NCBI RefSeq assembly: GCF_001971785.1 | Contig: NZ_CP019389.1 | Span: 1,003,001 to 1,067,000, forward strand | DNA length: 64,000 bases | Source: Seonamhaeicola sp. S2-3 | GTDB taxonomy: Bacteria; Bacteroidota; Bacteroidia; Flavobacteriales; Flavobacteriaceae | Reading direction: 5' to 3' | Part shown: piece by piece, positions 1-7,845 of the stretch | How positions within the stretch are numbered: the first letter of the stretch is position 1 | Layout: every line of letters begins with the position of its first letter | Program-made: the position numbers and the translations under genes | Notes under the pieces: generated by a model | The model's input: only the letters and a program-made list of their open reading frames with translations | Databases searched by the model: none | Told to the model about the DNA's origin: nothing

Positions 1-722
1 TTTAATGCTTTAAAATATAATTCTGGAAGCTGCTTTCTTTTTTTAGATAGGTATAAAGTATGGGCATAATTATCTAGTACCAAGGCATAAAAATCTGGTC
101 GTTCTTTTAATAAATTATCTTCATCTAAAATTTCTTTGTATTTCTCTAAAGCTAAAGTGTAATTACCAGATTTTTTATATGATAATGCTAAATTGTTTCT
201 TGAATTTTGAAGTGTTGATTTATTATTTTTTAGCAATCTTTTTAATTCTATTGCTCTATTATAATATGCAATAGATTCATCATACTGTTCTAACTGACCA
301 AAAGTAAGCCCTAGTAGATTATACAAATAAGACTTATATCTTATTACTCTATCAGTTTGTTTTAATGACTCTAATAAAGAAATAGCTTCAATGGCAGTAA
401 CCTCACAACCGGTAAAGTCTTTTTCATTGTTTTGAATAGCCGCAATTCCATACAAAGTTATGGCTGTTCTAAACTTATCATTTTTACTTCTATATATTTT
501 TTCTGCTTTTTGGTAGTGGTAATAAGCACTATCTCCAGAAAAACTATATCTATAAATTTCGCCTATTTTATAATGCGCATTGGCAATTAACAAAGAATCT
601 TTAGTCTTAGAATTAAGAATAGATTTTTGAATAGAATCAATATTTCTTAAATCATTTGAACTTTGTGCAAATGACAAGCTAAACCAGAATAATACAAATA
701 AATGGACTAATTTAAATTTCAA
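1..722 (-). CDS. Secreted tetratricopeptide-repeat protein, N-terminal part (runs off the left edge)
   Basis: The frame opens with a TTG codon at 720-722, directly preceded in frame by a stop with no ATG between, and stays open to the window edge (about 240 residues visible). The N-terminus reads as a signal peptide ending SLSFAQ, followed by helical repeats spaced like TPRs (for example YHYQKAEKIYRSKND and YYNRAIELKRLLKNN). In Bacteroidota such N-terminal TPR arrays often precede a membrane helix and a histidine kinase or LuxR-type HTH output. That part lies outside the window, so the function is unknown. The TTG start is inferred from the signal peptide. Confidence 0.7.
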   Translation of the reverse strand, partial: MKFKLVHLFVLFWFSLSFAQSSNDLRNIDSIQKSILNSKTKDSLLIANAHYKIGEIYRYSFSGDSAYYHYQKAEKIYRSKNDKFRTAITLYGIAAIQNNEKDFTGCEVTAIEAISLLESLKQTDRVIRYKSYLYNLLGLTFGQLEQYDESIAYYNRAIELKRLLKNNKSTLQNSRNNLALSYKKSGNYTLALEKYKEILDEDNLLKERPDFYALVLDNYAHTLYLSKKRKQLPELYFKAL

Positions 723-783
723 AAAATATTGATTTAACTATTTATCCAAATGTATTTATAATTTTTTAATTCTAGGGTAAAAC

Positions 784-818
784 AAAAAAAGCTCTTTACT
801 TTTTGTAAAGAGCTTTTT
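784..818 (-). terminator. Intrinsic terminator after the mini-lipoprotein
   Basis: A perfect 9-bp stem (GCTCTTTAC 791-799 with GTAAAGAGC 805-813) and a 5-nt loop. It is flanked by A-runs and T-runs, so it could act on both strands. It lies just past the stop of the minus-strand lipoprotein frame. Confidence 0.8.
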
Positions 819-838
819 AAAAATTATGTATGCAGGCT

Positions 839-983
839 TTAGTCTATTACACCGCCACCTGTATAAGGCATTGTTTGTTCTGGGTTTCTAAGTACATCAT
901 CTTCGCTTAAATCTTGTTTTGTACAAGATGTTAAAGATGCTAGAATTACGGCTACAATTAAAGTAATTTTTAGGGATTTCATA
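839..983 (-). pseudogene. Small lipoprotein gene with an apparent one-base frameshift
   Basis: From ATG 981-983 the product begins MKSLKIT and then loses frame. The shifted frame continues perfectly as a lipoprotein signal with lipobox LTSC and a short polar tail ending GGGVID, up to the stop at 839-841. The two halves join if one base is removed from the A4 run at 960-963. The intended product would be about 47 residues. A matched terminator lies just downstream. Either the gene is broken or the base is a homopolymer sequencing error. Without the shift, no normal start codon precedes the lipobox frame, because an in-frame stop lies just upstream. Confidence 0.55.
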
Positions 984-1276
984 TTAATTTCGATTTTAAG
1001 GTTAAACTATTAAACTATTTTCTCTATTTAAATTTTTAATAAAATTCTTTAACTAAGACTCTGAAAATTCAAAATCTCTGTTGAGGGAAAATGGAATAAT
1101 TAACTTTTAAAACCGAATGCAAACTAGCATACAGATTTATACAAAATATATTGTTTGAGGGGAATGTGACCTCACAGTCACTTTAAATGGATTAATTTTT
1201 CTTAAATGGCAGAGGGAATTGTTATGCCTTTAAGACGTGACTAAAGTAATTGCAAGCATTAGTTAAAACACAAAAA

Positions 1277-1318
1277 ATCGATGAAATGCGTATTTTATCG
1301 TTGAAATGCATCGATAAA
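1277..1318. promoter_or_regulatory. Candidate operator: 20-bp-spaced direct repeats plus inverted repeat
   Basis: Two direct repeats, ATCGATGAAATGCG (1277-1290) and ATCGTTGAAATGCA (1297-1310), start exactly 20 bp apart. They overlap an inverted repeat TTTATCG (1294-1300) / CGATAAA (1312-1318). The rest of the 408-bp gap between the mini-lipoprotein and the LacI gene holds no gene I can support, only a short GTGAC/GTCAC dyad at 1166-1181. The helical spacing suggests a regulator-binding site. Which protein binds is unknown. Confidence 0.4.
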
Positions 1319-1391
1319 CGGTAATGTAGTTGTTTTAATAATATTTTTAGGCATTAAACACTTTATGGAACATGCTCAAAAATTGTACAAA

Positions 1392-2399
1392 TTACTTCAA
1401 TGTAGATTTACTTTTTATAAGTGTTGTTTTAACAATTTTTGTTTTAACCTCTTCTTTTAAATGCTTATTTTGAAGTCTATGAACTAACATTTGTGCTGCT
1501 TTGGCACCTATAAGTTTAGCGTGTTGCCTTATTGTAGTTAATCTTGGTAATGCATGGTTAGAGTCTGATTTACTAGCAAAACCAATTACAGAAATATCTT
1601 TAGGCACTTTTCTTCCTAAATTAACGGCTGTATTTATGGCTATAATTCCAGATGAGCTATCGGCTGCAATTACTCCATCAATATTTTTATTCTTTTTAAA
1701 GAAAGATTTTATTTTTTTTTGATGATCATCTTTCTTTTTAATCTTCAATATTAGAGGCTCCATAGTTTGACTTTCTAAAATGGCTTTTGTATAACCTCTT
1801 TCTCTTAATTTGCCAACACTTAAACCTTGAATATTACTAATAAATACAATTTGTTTTCTATTTTCTTCTATTAAACCTTTAGTGGCATTATAAGTAGCAT
1901 CAAAATCATCTACAATTACTTTATCACACATGACATCATGTGCTACCCTATCAAACATAACAATGGGTAACCCTTGGTTTATAGTTCTTTTAAAATGTTC
2001 TACTTCATTCTTTTCTTGAGTTTCTTCGGCTACTGATAAAATAAACCCATCTACACTACCATTAGCTAAAATTTGAAGACCTTCTTTTTCTTTTTCTAAA
2101 GATTCGTTAGAAATACAGGTTATTATATTGTATCCTAGCTTTGTAGCTTCCCTCTCTATACCAAAAAGTACTTTGGCTAAAAAATGATTTAAAATATTAG
2201 GTATAATTACACCTATAGTTTTAGTTTGATTTTGTTTTAAACTTAAAGCTACTTTATTGGGCTTATAATTATAAAGTTGAGCCAATTCTTTAACACGTTT
2301 AACCGTTTCTTCACCAATCTCTTCACTATTGTTTAATGCTTTTGAAACTGTAGAAATTGAAACATTCAACTCTTTTGCCAACTGTTTTAAAGTAACCAT
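1392..2399 (-). CDS. LacI-family transcriptional regulator
   Basis: Length 335 residues, typical for LacI/GalR. Residues 1-50 form the HTH and hinge (VTLKQLAKELNVSISTVSKALN). A periplasmic-binding-protein-like effector domain starts at about residue 60 (TKTIGVIIPNILNHFLAKVL). Such proteins bind operators as dimers and release on binding a sugar-like ligand. The gene is divergent from the AraC regulator at 2579 and the TonB-dependent receptor beyond it, so it may control that uptake locus. No SusD, glycosidase or sugar transporter is adjacent, so the ligand cannot be assigned. Confidence 0.9.
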   Translation of the reverse strand: MVTLKQLAKELNVSISTVSKALNNSEEIGEETVKRVKELAQLYNYKPNKVALSLKQNQTKTIGVIIPNILNHFLAKVLFGIEREATKLGYNIITCISNESLEKEKEGLQILANGSVDGFILSVAEETQEKNEVEHFKRTINQGLPIVMFDRVAHDVMCDKVIVDDFDATYNATKGLIEENRKQIVFISNIQGLSVGKLRERGYTKAILESQTMEPLILKIKKKDDHQKKIKSFFKKNKNIDGVIAADSSSGIIAINTAVNLGRKVPKDISVIGFASKSDSNHALPRLTTIRQHAKLIGAKAAQMLVHRLQNKHLKEEVKTKIVKTTLIKSKSTLK

Positions 2400-2578
2400 A
2401 TTTTATAATACCGTGTTTTATCTGATACGCAATTTACAAAATTACTTCTTTGTAAAAAGTAATTGTGTTTTTTTGATTAGTTTAATTTAAAATTTTTACT
2501 TGTTTAACTCACTTTTCTATATAAACCTTATAATAATTTGTCCTTTTTGTACATTAGCACTTCAATTTTAATTAAACT

Positions 2579-3400
2579 ATGAGCGGGGTTTCTGAACTAA
2601 AAATAAAAGATAAGACTTTATCTTATGACACTATAAAAATTGAACCTTTTAGGAAAAACGTTAGAAAAACATCTCCGCATAAACATAATAAATATCTTGA
2701 GTTTGTTTATTTTACTAACGCCACAGGTTACCATGTAATAGATAATTTAAAAATAGATATTACCCCGCCTATGTTTTTTGTTGTTAGAAAAGAACAAATT
2801 CATTTTTGGAACCTCACTTCAGAACCTGATGGGTTTGTTATCATTATCAAAAAATCTTTTTTAGATAATTGTATTGACATAGAGATAAAACACTTATTAC
2901 TTAAAATAAGTGCTTATACGCATTTAACTCCTCAAGATAACAAAACCATTATATGCCTTTTTAAATTATTAATAAATGAAAACCAATCTAAAAATAAAAA
3001 TAATACAATTATTGAAGGGCTTTTTAAAGCATTGTTAGGTAAATTACTTCAATTTAAAAAACAAAAACCTCTTATTAACAATAGCATTTATCAAAAATTT
3101 ATTGAATTGCTTTCTGCCCAAGACAAACTTTTTAATAGTGTTGAACACTTTGCAGACTTACTAAATACAAGTCCACAAAACTTAAATGCTAGTTGTAGAA
3201 ATGAATGTGGTAAATCTGCTTCTGAAGTTTTATCAGATTTTATTCTTAGCGAAGCTAAACGACTGCTTCTTTACACTGACAAAACTATAACTGAAATTGC
3301 CTATTCTTTATCTTTTAAAGACAACTCTCATTTTACAAAATATTTTAAAAGACACGTAGGTTTTACCCCAAGCACATACAGAACCAATCATTTAAGTTAA
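2579..3400 (+). CDS. AraC-family transcriptional regulator
   Basis: Length 273 residues. The N-terminal half looks like a cupin-type sensing domain (HKHNKYLEFVYF, PMFFVVRKEQIHFWN). The C-terminal 100 residues carry two HTH motifs of the AraC family, including SEAKRLLLYTDKTITEIAYS and FKDNSHFTKYFKRHVGFTPS. It is divergent from the LacI gene and 95 bp upstream of a TonB-dependent receptor on the same strand. Control of that receptor is a reasonable inference. The effector is unknown. Confidence 0.9.
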   Translation: MSGVSELKIKDKTLSYDTIKIEPFRKNVRKTSPHKHNKYLEFVYFTNATGYHVIDNLKIDITPPMFFVVRKEQIHFWNLTSEPDGFVIIIKKSFLDNCIDIEIKHLLLKISAYTHLTPQDNKTIICLFKLLINENQSKNKNNTIIEGLFKALLGKLLQFKKQKPLINNSIYQKFIELLSAQDKLFNSVEHFADLLNTSPQNLNASCRNECGKSASEVLSDFILSEAKRLLLYTDKTITEIAYSLSFKDNSHFTKYFKRHVGFTPSTYRTNHLS

Positions 3401-3495
3401 ATACCATTTTATTTTCAAAAAGACCATTCAACCTACTTTAAATAATTTAGTTTAGCCGCTAATAACATTAAACCCTATTTAAGCTAAACTGTTTT

Positions 3496-6072
3496 ATGAA
3501 AAATACTATTTCATTTTTATTATTATTTATTTTATTCTCTGCTTTTACTTTTGCCCAAAAAGGGAATATTAAAGGACTTATTATAGATAACAACTCTAAA
3601 GACCCCATTCCTTTTGCAACGGTAGTTATTTTAAATAATAATTCTGATACAGTTTCGGGTGCTATTTCATCTGATGATGGCACTTTTAACGTTAGCAATA
3701 TAAAATTTGGGACTTATAGCGTACAAATATCTTTTATTGGTTATGAAACTACAACAATAAGCAACGTAACAATCTCAAAAACGTCTAATGAAGCTAATAT
3801 TGGTTCTATTTTATTAAAACCTCAACTAGAATCTTTAGATGCTGTAACTATTAAATCTCAAACCAAAACAGCAACAACCAAAATAGACCGAAAAGTTTAT
3901 AATGCCAGTGATTTTGCCACAGCAAAAGGTGGTAATGCTGCCGATGTTTTAAATAAACTACCTTCTATTACAGTAGACCCAAGTGGTGATGTTTCGGTTA
4001 GAGGCACTAGTGATTTTATGGTTTATTTAAACGGTAAACCTACAAACATTAAACCCTCTGTATTATTAGGCCAAATTCAATCTAATAATATTAGCAAAAT
4101 AGACGTCATTACAGTACCTACAGCTCGTTATGATGCACAAGGTAAAGGTGGCATTATTAATATTACTACCAAGAAAAATATCAACCAAGGCTTATCGGTT
4201 TCTGTAAATGGATTAATTGGGGGAGCTCCATGGGGTAATTTAACCGATGAATATAGCGAACATGACTTAAAAGATGACCGTTATGGTGGCGGATTTAATA
4301 TAACATACGGAAAGAAAAATATAACTCTTTATGGCGGATTCAATTACAATATGAAAAACGTAAACGGTAAACGCTCTGGAGAAGCAAGGGTTTTTGTTAA
4401 TCAACCCGAAGGTGATTTTTTTCATATGAATGCCAAAAATGGGCAACGTCCGGAATGGTACGAAAACTATACAGCAAACGCTGGAATAGACCTTGATTTA
4501 TCTGATACTAAAAAATTATCATTCTCATATTTCTACGGAAATAGAAATGAAGGAAGAGCTGCATATTACATTTACAACACGTTTTTTGCAAACGCAGACC
4601 AATCTAACAAAGACATAGCAACAGAGCAATTTATGTACAATCCTAATATTGATGATAGATACGGTGAGTACAACACCTTTAATGTAGATTATTCTGTTAC
4701 ATTAAAAAATGATGCTTCTTTTAAAATGGCTGCAGCATATGAAACTTCTAAGCTAAGTAGAGCGTTAAATAACAAAAACTATTTCTATAACACTAGAGCC
4801 GAGGTTGATAATGATATTGACAATAATTATGCAAATGCTAATCTTGTTGATAATTATTCATTATCAGACAACACACCACTAAAAGGACTTCGTTTTAATA
4901 CAGATTATGAAAAACAAATTGATGAATTTAGCACTTTTGGCACCGGCGCTCAAATTCAATATACTAATATTGAAGGTGAATTTTATTTTAATAACACCCT
5001 TGTTACAAAAGATTTAGATAACACCATTGACTTAACTAGAACTGTATACGCTGCCTATGCCGATTATTCTGCTAACAGAGGAAAACTTAGTTATATTTTA
5101 GGAATACGTGCTGAGTATGGCGATCAAACTTTAAAAATAGGCAATACCGATTATGTTCCTATTTTTGGAGCAGATTTAGACCAAAACTACACTCAAAATA
5201 AATTAGATATATTTCCTTCGGCGCATTTTAATTACAAATTTAACAAAACCAATAACCTTACCTTAGCTGGTAGCCGTAGAATTAATAGAGCATCTGTTAC
5301 TAAATTAGCTCCGTTTTTATACCGTCGTCATTTTGAAGTTTACGTGGTTGGAGACCCAGAATTAGAGGCTGAATATTTAAACAATGTTGAAATTACATTT
5401 GAAAAAACACTAGGAAAAAACACCTTTGGGTTAACAGGGTTTTACAGAGGAACTGATAACACCGTTTTTAGAGTAAACACCGTTACAACAGCAAACGAAA
5501 ACCCCGAATTAAATACTATTTTAAACGAAGATGTATTAATTAGATCTTACACCAATGCTGGTAATTCTACATCATTAGGAGCCGAATTGAACATGAATTT
5601 AATTGCCAACTCTTGGGCTAAATTCTTTATTGGCGGTTCTTTGTACAACTACCAAATTAAAGGAGAAGTTTTTGGTTATAATGTTGACCAAAATAGTACA
5701 AATTGGTCTTTAAAAGCAAATGCTAATTTTACCCTATCTAACAAGCTAAGATTTAATTATGATTTTAGCAGGATATCTAACACAGTAACATCACAAGGTC
5801 AAAATGATGCCTTTTCAGTTTCTAACATTGCTTTAAGTTATCAACCTTCTAACGCATGGGATATTTCTGTAAGAGGTTTAGATATTTTTGCTCAAAATGA
5901 TACTGGTTTAGACACCAATGCCTTTAACGCATCTAATCAACAAATCTTTTATCAAGAAACTTTATATGAAAGAGTTGGCCCTATAGTAGAATTTGGTGTA
6001 ACCTATTCACTTAACATGAATAACAAGAAGAAAAAAACTAAAGATTTTCAAGGAAACAAACACTTTAAATAG
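3496..6072 (+). CDS. TonB-dependent outer-membrane receptor with CarboxypepD_reg-like domain
   Basis: Length 858 residues. There is a signal peptide (LFSAFTFAQ), then a carboxypeptidase-regulatory-like Ig domain at about 23-112 (KGNIKGLIIDNNSKDPIPFA), a plug at about 120-225 (GGNAADVLNKLPSITVDPSG) and a 22-strand-type beta barrel of the OMP_b-brl_3 kind to the end. There is no SusD gene beside it, so it is not a classical SusCD glycan pair. Its AraC neighbour suggests substrate-responsive expression. The cargo cannot be read from the sequence; siderophores, peptides and small glycans all remain possible. Confidence 0.88.
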   Translation: MKNTISFLLLFILFSAFTFAQKGNIKGLIIDNNSKDPIPFATVVILNNNSDTVSGAISSDDGTFNVSNIKFGTYSVQISFIGYETTTISNVTISKTSNEANIGSILLKPQLESLDAVTIKSQTKTATTKIDRKVYNASDFATAKGGNAADVLNKLPSITVDPSGDVSVRGTSDFMVYLNGKPTNIKPSVLLGQIQSNNISKIDVITVPTARYDAQGKGGIINITTKKNINQGLSVSVNGLIGGAPWGNLTDEYSEHDLKDDRYGGGFNITYGKKNITLYGGFNYNMKNVNGKRSGEARVFVNQPEGDFFHMNAKNGQRPEWYENYTANAGIDLDLSDTKKLSFSYFYGNRNEGRAAYYIYNTFFANADQSNKDIATEQFMYNPNIDDRYGEYNTFNVDYSVTLKNDASFKMAAAYETSKLSRALNNKNYFYNTRAEVDNDIDNNYANANLVDNYSLSDNTPLKGLRFNTDYEKQIDEFSTFGTGAQIQYTNIEGEFYFNNTLVTKDLDNTIDLTRTVYAAYADYSANRGKLSYILGIRAEYGDQTLKIGNTDYVPIFGADLDQNYTQNKLDIFPSAHFNYKFNKTNNLTLAGSRRINRASVTKLAPFLYRRHFEVYVVGDPELEAEYLNNVEITFEKTLGKNTFGLTGFYRGTDNTVFRVNTVTTANENPELNTILNEDVLIRSYTNAGNSTSLGAELNMNLIANSWAKFFIGGSLYNYQIKGEVFGYNVDQNSTNWSLKANANFTLSNKLRFNYDFSRISNTVTSQGQNDAFSVSNIALSYQPSNAWDISVRGLDIFAQNDTGLDTNAFNASNQQIFYQETLYERVGPIVEFGVTYSLNMNNKKKKTKDFQGNKHFK

Positions 6073-6117
6073 TAAGCAAACTATTTTAGTGAGTACACAT
6101 AAGTTCTAAAACAAAAC

Positions 6118-6156
6118 AGCATCCCTCTATTACAATGTAATATTAGGATGCTTTTT
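6118..6156 (+). terminator. Terminator after the TonB-dependent receptor
   Basis: AGCATCC (6118-6124) pairs with GGATGCT (6146-6152), an inner ATTAC/GTAAT stem extends the hairpin, and T5 follows. Confidence 0.75.
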
Positions 6157-6188
6157 GAGGGACCCCTCTCACAAAATCCCTTTTGCTA

Positions 6189-6794
6189 TTAATTACTACT
6201 TATACTAATCTTTAGAGAAAGTTCCTTTTTATAAGAAACTTGATTCTTTTTAAAAGGTTGCTCCCAAATTTCTATATAGTCATTGTTTGCCAATTCAACC
6301 TCTCCGTAAATTGAATTTTTTAACGTATTGGTTTGTACCAATTCTGAACTACTTTTTCTAATCACAAAAACGCTACTATCTATAATAGACTCATTTTTAA
6401 CCTCTGCAGTTACTTTAAACTTTCTTGTTTTTTCACCTATGTAAATTATTCTATCGTTATAATGTTTTGATAATCTGAATATTTTATCGTTCTCAAACAC
6501 AAAACCATTTTTATCGGGATTAACAGAGCACTTAAAATAAGTAATACCAGACGGTAAAACTTGAGCGTTTTTTCTTGTTTTTACATTTAAATATACAGCG
6601 CCTTTATTTACAACAACTGCTCCTTCTTCATTTAAAAACTCATTTTCAACATACATGTTAGTTTCATCTGCTATAAACAAAACCCCTTCATTAACAACTT
6701 GAGCAAAACAATTAAATGAACTAAGTGCTAATAAAAACACCCATATTATGCGTATCTTCTTAACCGTCATTTTTTTATTATTAATGTTGCTCAC
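6189..6794 (-). CDS. Secreted protein of unknown function
   Basis: 201 residues with a signal peptide ending SFNCFAQ. Met9 (start at 6770) is an equally good start and gives a more typical signal peptide. The mature part is beta-rich with no Cys cluster and no sorting domain. Its early section (VNEGVLFIADETNMYVENEF, then GAVVVNKGAVYL) resembles the start of Bacteroidota surface proteins that repeat strand-turn units, but the match is only general. It lies downstream of the two STAS-like genes on the same strand, 36 bp after the second, so it may be their operon partner. Confidence 0.65.
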   Translation of the reverse strand: MSNINNKKMTVKKIRIIWVFLLALSSFNCFAQVVNEGVLFIADETNMYVENEFLNEEGAVVVNKGAVYLNVKTRKNAQVLPSGITYFKCSVNPDKNGFVFENDKIFRLSKHYNDRIIYIGEKTRKFKVTAEVKNESIIDSSVFVIRKSSSELVQTNTLKNSIYGEVELANNDYIEIWEQPFKKNQVSYKKELSLKISISSN

Positions 6795-6830
6795 CTTTTT
6801 TAGTAATTGTTTTTTATAAAATCTTATCTT

Positions 6831-7277
6831 CTAATTATTATAAAATTGTTTGTCTTTTTCTATAGAATAGTTTTTAGCTAACTCTAAGTCTTTAAAAACA
6901 CCAAATGGTGTAACTGGGTTATATATCCTTTTATATGTCGTTATTAATAATCTAATACCAATGGTATTAACAACAAAAGCTTCGGATATTCTAAGCTTTA
7001 TAAGTTCTGGACTATTAGCTATTAACTTAGCTGCTGAAATTGAGAACGTACCCCGAGTATTTCTAACATCTATAATAAATGGCATAGGCGTGCCATTACA
7101 TAATTTGCTAATAGCATTTATATACCTTTTTACTAAACCATAATTCAATTTAGAATTAGAATCGTTATTTGTAAACTTACAATGAAGAAACTTTGAATTA
7201 TCTATCCAAAACATAGCGTTTTCTAATATTATTATTTCTTCTATTGTTTTTTTAGTAACAGGCATTAAATTGCTCAT
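6831..7277 (-). CDS. STAS/SpoIIAA-like small protein, copy 2
   Basis: 148 residues, cytosolic. The central part (PFIIDVRNTRGTFSISAAKL, then LRISEAFVVNTIGIRLLITT) has the strand-helix alternation of a STAS-like fold seen in small Bacteroidota proteins. It aligns end to end with the neighbouring copy: KFLHCKF with HNFIQCKF, PFIIDVR with PIIFDLT, SEAFVVNTIGIRLL with SKSFLVKSFDLKLL. Its ATG lies 26 bp inside the upstream copy, implying translational coupling; Met5 is an alternative start. By analogy a protein-binding switch is possible. The actual role is unknown. Confidence 0.65.
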   Translation of the reverse strand: MSNLMPVTKKTIEEIIILENAMFWIDNSKFLHCKFTNNDSNSKLNYGLVKRYINAISKLCNGTPMPFIIDVRNTRGTFSISAAKLIANSPELIKLRISEAFVVNTIGIRLLITTYKRIYNPVTPFGVFKDLELAKNYSIEKDKQFYNN

Positions 7278-7665
7278 AATCTTTACTACAAAACTTTACT
7301 GATTGGTTATAACTTGTAAAAACTTTATTAGGCACTACAGCCCCACATTTAAAACTGCACAAATCAAAAAGCAATTTCAAGTCAAATGACTTAACTAAAA
7401 ATGATTTTGAAAGCACTAATGATTTAATATTTGAATTACGTGATAGTATCTTAAAAACTCTAAAAGCATCAAGCTTACTAATTTGCGTTAAATCAAAAAT
7501 TATCGGTTTATAGTTAATTTCTGATAACGTAGGTATAACCTCAATTAAAATATCTTCCATTTCAAGCAGAAGAAATCTTTTATCTAATTTTCCTACAAAC
7601 TTACATTGGATAAAATTATGGTCTAACCCAAATTCCATATTATCAAATACAACTTCCTTTTTCAT
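7252..7665 (-). CDS. STAS/SpoIIAA-like small protein, copy 1
   Basis: 137 residues and a paralogue of the following gene, with a matching order of motifs but low identity. It has more Cys (five in the C-terminal half) and lacks the RNTRGTFS segment of its partner. It follows the sigma54-activator gene across a strong terminator at 7784-7817, so it probably has its own promoter in 7666-7780. Whether it works with the signalling genes upstream is inference from position only. Confidence 0.62.
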   Translation of the reverse strand: MKKEVVFDNMEFGLDHNFIQCKFVGKLDKRFLLLEMEDILIEVIPTLSEINYKPIIFDLTQISKLDAFRVFKILSRNSNIKSLVLSKSFLVKSFDLKLLFDLCSFKCGAVVPNKVFTSYNQSVKFCSKDYEQFNACY

Positions 7666-7783
7666 CGTTCTTTATTACAAAAACCACGAAACAACTGATG
7701 TGCCAAACAAGATTTTAAGCACAAACAAACACGTAAACTACTGACGTTGTGGTTTTTATAAAAATGTACAGATATACTAACAA

Positions 7784-7817
7784 ACAAAAGCCACACGGTA
7801 TTCCGTGTGGCTTTTGT
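7784..7817 (-). terminator. Strong terminator after the sigma54-type activator
   Basis: AAAAGCCACACGG (7786-7798) and CCGTGTGGCTTTT (7803-7815) form a perfect 13-bp stem with a TATT loop. It is flanked by A and T tracts and sits just beyond the stop of the 7846-10341 gene. Confidence 0.85.
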
Positions 7818-7845
7818 TTAAAATTGTAAAATTAACGGTATTCCG

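Noticed and set aside
1166-1181. GTGAC...GTCAC dyad as an operator
   Set aside because: Arms of 5 bp in AT-rich DNA are expected by chance; not listed as a separate site.
3496-6072. SusCD polysaccharide utilisation locus
   Set aside because: No SusD homologue or glycoside hydrolase is adjacent, despite the LacI and AraC regulators.
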